Source: Larix kaempferi
Lineage: Eukaryota > Streptophyta > Pinopsida > Pinales > Pinaceae
Assembly (NCBI GenBank): GCA_027924585.1
Contig: BSBM01000386.1
Coordinates: forward strand, 3,868,001 to 3,932,000
Direction: 5' to 3'
Length of the DNA stretch: 64,000 bases
The notes beneath the pieces were generated by a model. That model was given only the letters and a program-made list of their open reading frames with translations. It did not search any database and had not been told where the DNA came from. Shown piece by piece: positions 21,977-33,568 of this stretch (the first letter of the stretch is position 1; every line of letters starts with the position of its first letter). A program made the translations under genes and the position numbers.

Positions 21977-23939
21977 ATGCGTGAACAGTTCCAGCTACAG
22001 TTGGGTAGAGTTGTACGCATGTTGTGAAAGTCCGGTTGCGATTGGATGAGTGGAGATTTCAACTGTGGTTGAAAGAATGGCACAAATATGTGTAAATTTC
22101 CGTGGTGTAGGACGAAGAACATGAGGCCCAAGGTTATAGTAGATTGTGATATGTTGACCAAGTGCATGAAAACAATGATAAATATGACCAATGAAGTGAC
22201 AACAATCAAAGAAACCTAGAGAAATGGATTCATTCCCGATGCACTTGACCATAGTGATGAAGAAGTCGAGGAAGTGGAATATCGGGGAGAAGTAGAAGTA
22301 GAACGAGAAGATAAACTCATCAAGTTATTGATGGAAATGAGGGGGAATACAAAAATGGATGTAGCTATCTGCTCAGGAAGTCTTGATCCAAAAGTCTTGC
22401 TAGACTGGATCATAGAGATGGAGAAGCACTTCGACATATAGCAGCTAGAGGATCCTAAGGGGGTTAAAACTGCATGTTTGAAGTTGAAAGGTCATTCCTC
22501 ATGATGGTTGGACAATGTACAGGATGATAGAGTCAAGAAAGGAAGGGAGAAGATAAAGTATTGGGACATAATGGTTGCCAAGATGAAAGTGAAGTTCTTG
22601 CCCAACGATTATGTGATTTCCTTGTTTAGGAAGTTACAAAACTTTCGGCAGAAAGAGATGACCGTGAAGGAATACATAGAAAAAGTTCTACGGACTCTCG
22701 ATTAGATCCGACCAAACTGGTGAAGGCGAATAAGAGGTCGCAATATATGTAAACAGTTTGAATTATGTCATACAGGATGAGTTGATCTTGTCAAAGTTCA
22801 GGAAGGTTGGTAAATCCTACCAATTATCTCTAAAGGCGGAAGAAAATTTTTCAAGAAGAACCACATGAACTAGGGGAAGGATGACTGGTTGAGGTCCGAA
22901 GACTATTTCCGTGAAGGGACAAAGTAGTGGGACCAAGAGAGAAGTCGTCGAAGATAACCGACGTATGTAATGGACATCGACCAGAGAAAAGGCGCAAGGA
23001 AACTAATGGGATGGTTGAGAAACCCACATTCGGGGTGCTTTTGGTCGAAGTGTCCCAACAGAAAGGAGAGGTGCTGAGACCGGCTATAGTATGTTATAAG
23101 TGTTGAGGAGTGGGACACAAAGATTATGAATGCCCATATAATTTACACATGGCAGAGGAGTCGAAAGCCAGACGTCGATGGGATGACAAAGGCGATGAGA
23201 AAATGGATTCAACATTCGGTAGTGGTGAACATGACAGAGGAAAAGGTCAAAACATGACAAATAGGAGAACGATCATTGAGGACGAACAATGGGAAGAGAA
23301 AAACCTGACGCAGGGAAAGGGATTTTTTCGGACCAGATTGTTGATCGTCGATAGATATTGCAAGACCATTGTCGATGGCAGCAGTAGAGAAAATATACTG
23401 TCGACGAAGGTCATCGAAAAGTTGGGTTTGGGATGTCAAAAACACCCAAATCCATACAATATATACTGGTTATAGAAAGGACACCATGTGAAGGTAACCA
23501 GACAATGCATGATCAACTTTAAAGTTGGAAAACTCGAAGACAGTGTATTGTGTGGCGTAATACCAATGGATGCTTGTCATCTATTGTTAGGAAGACCATG
23601 GAAATATGATCGGAAGATGATCTATGATGGTCAAGCAAACATCGTCACGGTGTGGAAAAATGGCACACAGAGGATGTTGGAGCCAAAGCAAGAGGATCGT
23701 GCTGACTGCAAACAGGGATAGAGAAACTCTTTGGAGAAGAGAATGTTGACGTGCTCAGAGAAGGAGTTCCCATCATAGGAAGAGAAACAGTCGAGAGTTT
23801 TTTCCATCATTCTAAAAGGACCAAGTGTCGAAAGGTCGACGATAGAGAGAATTTCGGTCGAAGTCAAAAAAATGCTCGACAAGTATAAGAGTATAATGGT
23901 CGAAGAGGCAGCGACGGGATTGCCACCGATAAGGAGCAT
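21977..23939 (+). pseudogene. Element A gag and protease (5' part of polyprotein)
   Basis: From the ATG at 21977 (MREQFQLQLGRVVRML) an interrupted frame passes through a gag core (DWIIEMEKHFDI, FRKLQNFRQKEMTVKEYIEK). Next is a CCHC knuckle at 23092-23133, CYKC*GVGHKDYEC, with a stop in place of the residue after the second Cys. Then comes a protease region with IVDGSSRENILSTKVIEKLG (about 23365-23430), of the D-G-S type found in gypsy proteases. Many stops and at least one frameshift occur, mainly between 22690 and 23090. The frame runs up to LPPIRSI at 23939, where copia element B has inserted. Confidence 0.82.
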
Positions 23940-24648
23940 TGTTGGAATATTCTCACCATCATCATTTGTATTTGAATGCATTGCATGCATTCTGCGTACA
24001 TGAATCCATTGATCAGTATGGTACCCTCCCAGTACCTAGTCCCTAGTTTTGGACCCCCAGGAGCCTGCTTTTGCTTAGTATTATCCCTCCTAGCCACTGA
24101 TGCTACCTTGTTCTCATCACTGAGTGACATCTTCTCCTTCTTCCACTGATTTAGGAGATATATCATTCATTTCCAAGATTTGGGTATCAGTTCCTTGATT
24201 TGAGGACTGATTGCTCAGTTAACTGATTGTAGCTCTTATATTGCCTTCTATAGAGACTAGAGTTGTACTACTTGACAACTGATAGATAGACTGTGCCTTC
24301 CTTGGAGTCTCCTTCCATATATTTGTGCCCACATGCATCAATTAGACTCAGATTGAATGATCTTTGACTATTGGTGGTCACCACACCTGATTGGGAGATG
24401 GTTCCAATGTTGTCCAAGCCATGACTTGAGGAGAATTCGAATCACCTTCACTGATATCAAATTCATTCTATTGTACCCTAATCTTTTTTCCATCTTACAG
24501 CTGATGAATGTAATTAAAACATTTTCCACATTCTTTGAGTTTCATGTGTGAACTTTGATCATATTCTATCTCTTCTTCTTTGTAATTCTTTGAGTGAAAT
24601 TATGAGGTTTGTTCAAGCTAAAGTGATCTCCTTTTGTGGAATTTCACA
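23940..24648 (+). repeat. 5' LTR of element B (709 bp)
   Basis: It begins TGTTGGAATATTCTCACC and ends TTTGTGGAATTTCACA. It aligns along its whole length with 27685-28392, with scattered substitutions and small indels. Confidence 0.9.
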
Positions 24649-24660
24649 TGGTATCAGATC
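24649..24660 (+). other. Primer binding site of element B
   Basis: The sequence tggtatcagatc abuts the LTR end. It is the initiator Met tRNA type used by most plant copia elements. Confidence 0.85.
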
Positions 24661-24937
24661 TTGTTACAACTTTTCAAGTTTAGTAGTTGCAGCAGTTTAT
24701 TGAAAAAATATTTTTTAGTAGAGCACCAAAAGCCTCTATATTTCCACAACAAATCCTAGTGCCATTGCCTGGAATTCACTAGAGAAATATAGTGAGGTAT
24801 AGCCAGGTGTAAAGGATCCGGTCAAAAGTGCTCACTGTCCTAAAGCAGTGTTCTCTAGATTCTGCAACAAATCTTAAAAAAATTTCATTGTTTTATTGCA
24901 GGTTATTCCATCTCCAAAAGCACAATCAGTAGATACT

Positions 24938-25956
24938 ATGGATCTCTCTCTGATTCCAAAAATCACCTCCTTCAACTATTTCAAATGGAAAAGAAAAATG
25001 GATATCTTCAAGAAGTTTAGAAGTCTCTCTAGAGTGTTACATGGGACAATAGTCGAACCTACTGGTGCTACACAGGAAGCCAAATACCTTGATAAACATG
25101 ATGAAGCAGTTGGATTGCAACTCCTCATTATTTTTGATGATCTACACTTTCACCTCTCTGGTCTCAAAACTCCCAAGGAGGTTTGGACAAAGCTCAAAAG
25201 TTTGTTTTGGAAAAATGATGATTTGAAAGGGCATCAGCTGGAAAATGAGATAATCTTTATAAGACCCAGTAATTTCGACTCTATCAATGAGTTCTTCACC
25301 AATTTCAAGAACCTGGAATTGCAGATGAGGCAATATGGAATTGAGAAAGATGAAGAAGAAGATGCAGAAGAAATTCCTTTCTCTATTGCTCTAGAAGTTG
25401 AAGAAAGTTTCGAACTGTCCCCTTCCCATGTAGGTGATGCAGATGAAAGTAACACAACTGATGGTGTTGATCCTTATTCGAATTCAAATTTTGAGCAAGA
25501 TATGTCAGCTACTACTTTAGAAGTTGAAGAGACTTTCGAAACCTCTATTTCACATGAGCCTAGTGATGTGAAAGATGATGATCTACTGAGTGTTTTGGAG
25601 GATAAATAAGATTTTGGAGGTGATGTATTCATCCTCCTTGATAACATGATTCATATATACTTCAATTCGATCATTGGCACATGTTCTCAGAGTTTCATTG
25701 AAGATGGAAGACACTACCATTCACTTGGGTTCAAGTCTCAAGCATATCCTTATGATTTTGGTTTTGATCTCACCCCTGTTGGTTCAAAGGTGATCACAAG
25801 AAACCATATATCAATTATTGGAGTTTATTTGAATTCTAAGCCACCACCATTATTTCATGGTTCATTTGGTTTTGATCTCACCCCTGTTGGTTCAAAGGAG
25901 ATCACAAGAAACCATCAATCAAGTCTTGGAGCTGATTTGAAGTCCAAGCCACCACC
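24938..25956 (+). pseudogene. Element B module 1: copia gag fused to acidic/repeat domain
   Basis: The ATG at 24938 starts a frame with copia gag landmarks (FNYFKWKRKMDIFKKF, EVWTKLKSLFWKNDDLKGHQ, LQMRQYGIEKDEE). At the point where gag normally continues it switches to an acidic region (IPFSIALEVEESFELSPSHV, then SATTLEVEETFETSISHEP). After a stop at 25607 it continues in the same frame with two copies of a unit of about 35-40 residues (FGFDLTPVGSKEITRNH..LKSKPPP). The acidic and repeat part matches nothing I can name. It may be a host-derived or fast-evolving passenger domain. The usual zinc knuckle, protease and integrase are missing. Confidence 0.7.
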
Positions 25957-25978
25957 TGTGGAATTTCACATGGTATCA
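25957..25978 (+). other. Relic of LTR end plus primer binding site inside element B
   Basis: The sequence tgtggaatttcacatggtat reproduces exactly the junction found at the end of the 5' LTR (24635-24656). It is followed by a leader that shares gttgcagcagttt with the true leader. It marks the start of a second, internal unit in the element. Confidence 0.75.
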
Positions 25979-26129
25979 TATATTTGAAGTGTTTTTGCAA
26001 TTGCAGCAGTTTCAAAGTTTTTTGCAGTTGCAGCGGTTTCCTGCATTTACAATAGTTTCAAAGTTTTCAATAATTGCAACAGTTTTTTGCAATAGCAACA
26101 GTAGATTCAGAATTCTACAACAACTTCCG

Positions 26130-27473
26130 TGTAACTAGAAGGAGTTCCTTCTCTCTCTCCATTCAACTATGATGAGTGGAAACCAAAGATGATATCATAT
26201 CTAAAAAGACATGGTCTTTCTGATAAGTGTATTGGTATTAAGAGAGATTTTGATTCCTATAAAGAGGAATATGCTTGGCTAGATGCTTGTGACGGAGCCT
26301 CTAGAGCAATATGTATTACTATGTATTCCAATATGCAGTAATTCATTAATATTGATGAACTTCCAAGTGATCTCTGGATCAGACTGGATAGATTATTTGA
26401 AAATCAGAAGGAAGAGGATGATGCTATCCATTTGGAGAAAAATACCAGTGATACTTCCTCCAGTGTCCTCTCTAATTATGTTTCGGCCTCAATCCCATGA
26501 TGAATTTGTTCAAGATGAAGAAGAAGCTGTAGATTCAACACATAAAATTCATGTTGAAGACATTCCTTTCTCTGTTGCTCTAGAAGTTGAAGAGAGTTTC
26601 AAATTGTCCGCTTCCCATGAAGCTGATGCAGATGAAAGTAACACAACTGATGGAGCTAATCCATCTTCTATTTCGAATTCTGAGAAGGATATGTCAGCTG
26701 CTGCTCTAGAAGTTGAAGAGACTTTCGAAATCTCTACTTCCCATGAGCCCGTTGATGTGCAAGATGATGATCTACTAGGTGTTTTGGAGGATAAATCAGA
26801 TTTTGGAGGTGATGCATTCACCCTCCTTGATCAAATGCTTCCTATGAACATCTATTTGATCATTGGAACATGTTCTCATATTTTCACCAAAGATGGAAGA
26901 CACTGCCATTTGCTTGGTTTCAAGTCTCATGCATATCCTTGTGATTTTGGTTTTGATATCACCCTTGTTGGTTCAAAGGAGATCACAAGAAACCATCTAT
27001 CAATTCATGGAGTTGATTTGAAGTCCAAGCCACCACCATTATGTCATGGTTCATTTGGTTTTGATCTCACCCCTATTGGTTCAAATGAGATCACAAGAAA
27101 CCATCTATCAAGTCTTGCAGCTGATTTGAAGTCCAAGCCACCACAATCATGTCATAGTTCATTTGGTTATGTTCTCACCTATGTTGGTTCAAAGGAGATA
27201 TCAAAGAACTATATACACATTCATGGAGCTGATCCTACCTTAGTTGGTTTGAATCACATGTTCCAGAATGATATTCATATTTTTGGATTTGTTCTCACTG
27301 TGTTTGATATGAAGAGAAAGTTCAGGAAGCCTCCATATTCGCTTGCATCCTTTGCAGGAGAAATCAAGAACATGTTTTTGGAGCATGATCCACTTCTTCC
27401 CAAGAGGAAGATACCTCCACAAATTGAATCAAGCATCAAATTTATTTCCGACAGATGCTTTCTCGGTGAATAA
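26130..27473 (+). pseudogene. Element B module 2: a different copia gag plus the same acidic/repeat domain
   Basis: Starting about 26143, a frame gives FNYDEWKPKMISYLKRHGLS, KCIGIKRDFDSYKEEY and NIDELPSDLWIRLDRLFENQ. This is another copia gag type, not a copy of module 1's gag. A frameshift at about 26495 leads into an open frame to 27473 with IPFSVALEVEESFKLSASHE and ALEVEETFEISTSHEP, then three FGFDLTP-type repeats and a unique C-terminal tail rich in basic residues (VFDMKRKFRKPPYS). From the acidic region on, module 2 is homologous to module 1. Confidence 0.7.
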
Positions 27474-27674
27474 TTTCACTTACCTCTGATCGCTTCTTGG
27501 GGTGAGTGATGCACATGGTTGATTATCTTTTTACAGTCTATCTTGAGGGGGGGATTTCTTCCCACTGGGTTTCCCCTCTTTCCTCAAATTTGTTTTTAGA
27601 TTGTTGTACGGGGTGAACTTTGGTCTCAGTTACCAGGGCCCTACTATTTTTTACTTGTTTTCTCATAGTCCGGC

Positions 27675-28392
27675 TTGCGGGGGGTGTTGGAATATTCTCA
27701 CCATCATCATTTGCATTTGCATGCATTCTGCATGCATGCATGCATCCAGTCATCAGTATGGTATCCTCCCAGCACCTATTCCTATTTTTGTACCCCCAGG
27801 AGCCTGTTTTTGCTAAATATTATCCCTCCTAGACACTAATGCGCCCTTGTTCTCATCATTGAGTGACATGTGCACCTTCTTCCACTGATTTAGGAGATCT
27901 ATCATCCATGATTTGGGGATCAGTTCCTTGATTTGAGGACTGATTTCTCACTTAACTTTCTGTAGCTCTTAGATTGACTGCTACAGAGACTAGAGTTGCA
28001 CTACTTGACCACTGATAGCTAGGATGCGCTCTCCTTGGAGTCTCATTCCCTATATTTGTGCCCACGTGCATCAGTTAGACTCAGTTAAACTCACATTGAT
28101 TGATCTTTGACAATTGGTGGCAACCACACTTGATTGGGAGATGGTTCCAATGCAATCCAAGCCATGACTTGAGGAAAATTTGAATCACCTTCACTGATAT
28201 CAAATTCATTCTATTGTACTCGCATCTTTTTTCCATCTTACAACTGATGAATGTAATTACAACACTTTTCCACATTCTTTGAGTTTCATGTGTGAATTTT
28301 GATCATATTCTATCTCTTCTTCTCTACATTTCCTTGAGTGAAATTGTGAGGTTTGTTCAAGCTAAGGTGATCTCCTCCTGTGGAATTTCACA
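27675..28392 (+). repeat. Polypurine tract and 3' LTR of element B
   Basis: A G-rich tract, ttgcgggggg (27675-27684), precedes the LTR, which starts TGTTGGAATATTCTC at 27685 and ends GGAATTTCACA at 28392. The target duplication copy agaat follows. A run of gcatgcatgcatgcat near 27730 is an LTR-internal difference from the 5' copy. Confidence 0.88.
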
Positions 28393-28523
28393 AGAATATC
28401 CCATCAGATTGACTTGATTCCAAGTTCGATTTTTTCAAACAAGGCACCACAAAAAAGATTCCGACAGAGGGTCAGAGAACTGAATCGACAAGTCTAGGAG
28501 TTGTTGGACAAGGGATTGATCAG
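28393..28523 (+). pseudogene. Element A pol fragment between insertions B and C
   Basis: This 131-bp island reads ISHQIDLIPSSIFSNKAP then QRVRELNRQVQELLDKGLI. That is the segment of gypsy pol just before the RT domain (the DLxPGxxxxNxxxYR..QxQELLxKGLI region). It joins LPPIRS on the left and [10 protein letters not shown] at 42651 on the right once both insertions are removed. Confidence 0.85.
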
Positions 28524-28905
28524 TGTTAGGAACCTATGTCAATCCTTCTCTTTACTATGTTAGTATATTGTTGGACGCATATGCTTTGTAAGTCGTCCCG
28601 TAGTATTTGTTGATCTGTAGTTTATATTAGCCCATAGTATTGACCCATAGTATTGGACGCATATGCTTTGTAAGTCGTCCCGTAGTATTATATGTCTCAT
28701 GGTTTTGACTCATAGTATTGGGCATAGACTTAGTATATAAGTGTGTGTTGAGGTCATTGAAGGCACCGTGAAGTTAATTGTATTGAGCTTGCTCAAAGGA
28801 GGTTGCCCCCTCGAAGTGGCCCATGATCAATATAAAAACGATTCTGTTCTATTATTTTTGATATCTCGTGTATTTGCATTAATTAATTATTGCAGGTACA
28901 TCACA
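28524..28905 (+). repeat. 5' LTR of element C (382 bp)
   Basis: It runs TGTTAGGAACC to GTACATCACA. It contains an internal duplication, ggacgcatatgctttgtaag (about 28574 and 28645). There is a possible TATA, tagtatataagtgtg, at about 28731-28745. Confidence 0.92.
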
Positions 28906-28907
28906 TC

Positions 28908-28919
28908 TGGTATCAGAGC
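28908..28919 (+). other. Primer binding site of element C
   Basis: The sequence tggtatcagagc is the canonical initiator Met tRNA primer site. It lies two bases after the LTR end. Confidence 0.88.
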
Positions 28920-29823
28920 ACTTTCCTTGGCACAAGTGGGAATTTTTTTTTTCTTTTTTGGGCGGCGACTTTCAGATCAATTTCTGAAACTTTCTGCATA
29001 AAATCAGAAGAAACCGATTGCATATCTGAATTCCTCTTTCAAAAATACGCAGTTTCAAAAAAAAAAATCATTTCATTTGGAGTTCTAAAAGTGGAGATAT
29101 CGTGGATTTAAAATCAGCAATCTTTCAGAATTTCGGTGACGGCCGCGGAAATTGCGGCGAGAAAATCTTTTGACCGAGTGCCCAGATCTCTATTCCGCAT
29201 TCATGGGTAGAAGCAGAGTGGTTGTTCGAGTTCCGGAAACATGCTATAAGAGCAATTCAGAGTAATATAGATCCGGTTTTTGAACATTGGGTGGAATTTC
29301 TGCCCAAATTTTTTCTGTTGCAGATTCGGATCTGGGAATCATCCCTATCCGCTTAACTGTGGGAAGTACTTGGAAATAAGCCCTAAAACTCAATGTGAGG
29401 AGTACCAAAAGAACCCTGAAGTAGATGGCCATTGAGAGGGCCTGCCAAGCAAAAAGGGAAACGACCCCTACCTGATTAACTAGTTCCCACCCGTGAGGTA
29501 AACCAAGAGCTGTTGTTTGTGGCAAAGCGGTTATCAGTTTTACCTGATCCGTGGAGTGAGGGGTATTGCCCCAATACGCAAGCCGTCAGACAGCATTGGT
29601 GGCCGAGTGAAAACCCTGAACCGTTAGGAAGCCACAAATACCTGGGGTCCATATCTACTTTCAGCTGAACTATTGTCGATCACTGCTGCACCGTTTCAGA
29701 TCCATTTTGCAAGCCGTTCCAGATCCAGCCGTTCACCGTTGTTCCAGATTCCTTCCGAGCCGTAGCCGCTCCAGTCTGGAAAAAAATAAAAATAAAAATA
29801 AAAAACTTGCAGGAGCACACACC
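28920..29823 (+). other. Untranslated leader of element C
   Basis: About 900 bp lie between the primer site and the gag ATG. There is no ORF with a motif. An (a)-rich run, aaaaaataaaaataaaa, is at about 29779-29802 just before the start codon. Confidence 0.6.
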
Positions 29824-31392
29824 ATGGAGGAAGCACTTGCAGCCATCCAAACCAAACTCCAAGATCTGGATGAAAAATTTCTCAGCCTCCATCTTCAGCA
29901 TCCAGCCATGAACAATACCAGACAGCCAGAATCTTTTGCAGCCACCGGGTTCTCTTCTTCTAGCAATTTTTGTGGGTCGAAGCTTGATTTTCCTCGCTTC
30001 AATGGTACTGATCCGACTGGATGGATATACCGAGCAGAACAATATTTCAATCTGCATAATACTTTTGATGTTCAGAAAGTTCCACTTGCATCCTTTCATT
30101 TGGAACAGGAAGCCCTTCAATGGTACCGTTGGTACATTAAAGCTCATCCCGAGCCAAATTGGACAGATTTTTGCCAACTCATTTTGCCACGATTTGGTCC
30201 TAGTGCTTTTGACGACTTCACAGGAGCACTCACTAAACTTCACCAAACTGGCACAGTGAGAGAGTATCAGATGGAATTTGAGAAACTAGCCAATCACACA
30301 GAAGGATTGTCTGCTGAATTCTACAGGAGTTGTTTTATCAGTGGTCTCAAGGATGAAATCCGCTCAGAGGTCAAAATGTTTTGTCCCAACACCATGATGG
30401 AATTCCTAGGGTTGGCTAAGCTGGCCGAGGCCAAGATCGCAGCTCAACAACGCTCCAAAACCACCTTTGTTCCCTTCAGAAATATGGGTTCCCAACGACC
30501 TCCCATTACGCTTGCTCCTCAACCAACTCCTATCAAGCATTTGTCTGAAATAGAAATGCAGGCACGCCGAGAAAAAGGGCTTTGCTATAATTGTGATGAG
30601 AAATTCACTCGGGGACATAGATGTGTTCAACAAAAGCTCTATCTCTTGGATGTGGATTCTCCGCCTGCCTTAGAACTTGGTGAAGAAGCTACAGATACAG
30701 TAGATGATCAGGTCAACATTCAACACCTGCCTGTTGACACCCCATCTCAGGATGACCCACCCGAGATCTCTCTCCATGCTGTAACCGGCGTCACCACCCC
30801 ACAAACAATGCGGGTCAGGGGATACTTCAAGAAGCTCCCTCTTACCATACTCATTGATTCTGATAGCACTCATAACTTCATTGACCCTCAGATTGCCAAA
30901 CAGACTGATTGTTTTGTCCATCCTTGCTCCAACTTTGAAGTCATGGTTGCCAATGGGGGCACCTTACCTTGCAAGGGGAAGTGTCACAATGTGCGTATCT
31001 CTATGGAAGATTATAACCTACGCTCTGACATGTTTGCCTTGTCCTTAGGTGGATGTGATGTGGTTTTGGGCGTTCAATGGTTACGCACACTTGGCCCCAT
31101 CTTATGGGATTTTGCTGAACTTTGGATGCAGTTTAAAGTCAATGGGGCACAACACAAATTTGTGGGCTTACAACCAGGGTCTCTCTGCATCATCAGTTCA
31201 CATCGCCTGGAAAAAATCCTTAAGAAGAATTTGCATGGTGTCATCGCTCAGCTCAATTCCATTCAGATGCACCCATCAACAGTCTCCACTACTTCCTTGG
31301 ATAGATATGATGGTATCTTTGCTGAACCAATGCGCTTGCTACCTTCAAGAGACCTTTCCTGTAAGAATTTAGCCACATCCACCTCTCAGTAG
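29824..31392 (+). pseudogene. Element C gag-protease polyprotein, RT deleted
   Basis: The ATG at 29824 sits in a good context (accatgg) and opens a frame of about 520 residues without an internal stop. In order: an N-terminal helix (ALAAIQTKLQDLDEKFLSL); the retrotransposon gag core (PRFNGTDPTGWIYRAEQYF, PRFGPSAFDDFTGALTKL, REYQMEFEKLANHTEGLS); a zinc knuckle, CYNCDEKFTRGHRC; and an aspartic protease, TILIDSDSTHNFID, where the active-site DSG has become DSD. After LDRYDGIFAEPMRLLPSRD the frame passes straight into RNase H sequence (CKNLATSTS), so the RT domain was deleted near 31350. The stop at 31390 follows. An intact gag may once have been used in trans, but the protease is damaged. Confidence 0.85.
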
Positions 31393-31575
31393 GAAATGAT
31401 GGCTATTTTGCAGGCAGTCCAGAAGTGGCAGCCATACCTATTAGGAAATTATTTCTGTATCAAGACTGATCTCCCGAGTTTGGAAAATTTTATGGAACAA
31501 TGGGTCTCCTCCCCAGCACACCTGAAATGGGTTATCCAACTCATGGGTTATCCCTATGTGATCACTTACAAGAAT
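31393..31575 (+). pseudogene. Element C RNase H fragment, left of insertion D
   Basis: It continues in the same frame past the stop: MMAILQAVQKWQPYLLGNYF, SSPAHLKWVIQLMGYPYVIT. These are the RNase H C-terminal half and connection of a gypsy pol. It breaks at YKN (31575) where element D inserted, and resumes at 41508. Confidence 0.85.
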
Positions 31576-33215
31576 TGTAACGTCCCCTTCCATCAACAAA
31601 TGCAGGGAAGGAAAACATTAACAACACAACGGGCTTTTGGCAGACTTAGCCCCAACATCCTTGCTTTCTCAATATTTTATAACAATTAAACATTTCTGTG
31701 TGCAGCTTCAACTCAATAAAACACAGCGGAATAAACATACTAGCAAGCACACAAACAATAATGCCTAACATATATATATATATATGACAGCCAAGGATGA
31801 TTTAGCATATAAAGACTCAATCTCGTTCCAATGCCATGCATAGATTCCAAATTAAGATAATTAATTCATTTCGTTAAACATGGACAATTTAACATATTGC
31901 AGAACACAAAATGCAAATAATTTATAATACATAGAACACTTATCTTGAAGATGAAGCTGTCCAAACAACTGGCTATGTGAGAGCAACGTTCCACCCAACC
32001 ATAGATCTCTGTCCAGCCTATATTCTTTTAGCTGAGAGATCACCCCCGAGCTGGGCTGTGTATCCACTAAGGAGAACTAGCTGGGCTCACTCACAGCCAT
32101 GGTTTCGGTCATCAGCTATGCTAAGCCAACACACCGTTGGGTTTATCAAGCATACGGATGACAAATGAGGAGGATGCTAAGCCAGTGAGCTCAACCACAA
32201 AGCTACAGGCATCTCAAATGATCTCAGCAGTCATGGCACCCACAATACCTACCGCACCCGACACAAGGAAGATCCCCTTCTCTGCTGCACAGTCCCTCAG
32301 GCGTCCCTTCCCTCCAGTTCTCTTCAGGGTGGGCATAGAAAGGTCCAGCTGCTAATTCCTTGAGATTCTAGCCTTCACTGGGTTTATCAAGCAAACCAAA
32401 CCTCTGCTCAGTCATTCACACTTGGATTTCTTACAGTTCTGTTATCCAATAACTCAATCCCGTCACTTCATTTCTGGGCTGTAAAAACTGGGTTTTCCAA
32501 TGGATTTCGGGATAGCTAATGCTCCCAAATTCGCCCCAAGGTTCATACCAATGGATCCCCCATTGGATTTCACTGTCCGATGTCAAATCTGGGCGTTTTT
32601 GGCTCTTCAAAACGCGGGTTCTTTCAAAGTCACGATTTCTGGTTTTTTTCTCTCTGCTGGCAATTCGTTTTTGGGTGCAAAATGGTGCTGGTACCTTCCA
32701 CCATGGAATGGGGATGAGGAAGAAGCAACCTCCCATGAGTTTGAGTGACTTGTGGTACAAGAAAACAGAGCCCATACTCTGCCATACGAATTTCTGGGCT
32801 GCCCATGCTCCATTGAAGCCATGGACTGAAATCCTCAACCACTTCCTTACAACAGAATTAAATGTCATCAAGGAAAGTCAAATGGGTTCTCAAGGTGACA
32901 TATGGCAGCCTATGGTTCAATCCCTCAACCCCCTCACCACTCCCTAGTGGATACACATGGCCCCTTCTCATTCGTTGCTCCCATAGCCAGTTTTGGTATT
33001 TTATTGCATGATGTTTATTTACATCCTTTTTACAATTTCCATGGCTTAAGAGCACATGGGCATCAAAATATCAATGCTTTCCCTTTAAATCAAAATTCAG
33101 GCTTTCACTAGCGGGGCCTTGGCCTTGAGCTCCACGCTAGGAAAACATACATCACATGTACACATTACTTACATTAAATGCTAATGTATCCTAAGGGTCA
33201 AAATGGGGTATTACA
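31576..33215 (-). repeat. 3' LTR of element D (left, 1640 bp)
   Basis: It starts TGTAACGTCCCC and ends GGGTATTACA on the plus strand. It contains long open frames on both strands (minus 32871-32431, 146 codons; plus 32519-32947, 142 codons). The same frames appear in the other LTR and resemble no known protein, so I treat them as chance. Confidence 0.92.
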
Positions 33216-33229
33216 ATCCCCTCCCCCTT
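33216..33229 (-). other. Polypurine tract of element D
   Basis: The minus strand reads aagggggagggga directly before its 3' LTR. This position and base composition define plus-strand priming and the element's orientation. Confidence 0.85.
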
Positions 33230-33367
33230 AGAATAACACCGTCCTCGGTGTTCCAAGACTTAGGCATACATATACAATTTACACATGTCCAAAACTTCAA
33301 AAACTTTGCAGATCTGCCTTGCATTCTGTTCTTTACTTTGAACTTTCAGGACCAAGTTCTTTGATTT

Positions 33368-33568
33368 TCACGAGCTGCTCCTGCTGATTCGGATCTTCCA
33401 GCTCATCCATAAGTCTGAAAACTTTATGGCTGCTACCCTCTTGAGGTTCATCTCGTTCTGCTGCTTTTGCATCTTGAGCATCTCTCCAATATTTTCTTGG
33501 GTCTTGGCAATTGTTTGAAGAAGACTTCCAGCCAATTCTAATAGCCTATGGTCTGCTGCCATGGTCAT
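33368..33568 (-). CDS. Small ORF at the 3' end of element D
   Basis: The 66-codon minus frame begins MTMAADHRLLELAGSLLQTI and is Gln/Met/Lys-rich with heptad-like spacing (IGEMLKMQKQQNEMNLKR). It could be a short coiled-coil peptide or a gag remnant. It lies just upstream of the polypurine tract. There is no homology I recognise, and it may well be non-coding. Confidence 0.25.
   Translation of the reverse strand: MTMAADHRLLELAGSLLQTIAKTQENIGEMLKMQKQQNEMNLKRVAAIKFSDLWMSWKIRISRSSS

Larger units (their letters stand above)
23940..28392 (+). mobile_element. Copia-type non-autonomous element B with two gag modules
   Basis: It has LTRs of 709 and 708 bp, a primer site after the left LTR, a polypurine tract before the right LTR and target duplications agcat (23935-23939) and agaat (28393-28397, one change). 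Removing it restores the reading of element A across LPPIRS-ISHQID. The 3.0-kb interior has no protease, integrase or RT. It holds two gag-like modules (24938-25956 and 26130-27473), each followed by the same acidic and repeat-rich domain. The two are separated by a relic of an LTR end and primer site. It must have depended on another element's enzymes. Confidence 0.85.

Noticed and set aside
32431-32947. 146-codon minus and 142-codon plus frames, repeated at 40718-41234
   Set aside because: They lie inside the nearly identical LTRs of element D, so conservation reflects recent duplication, not selection. No known motif.
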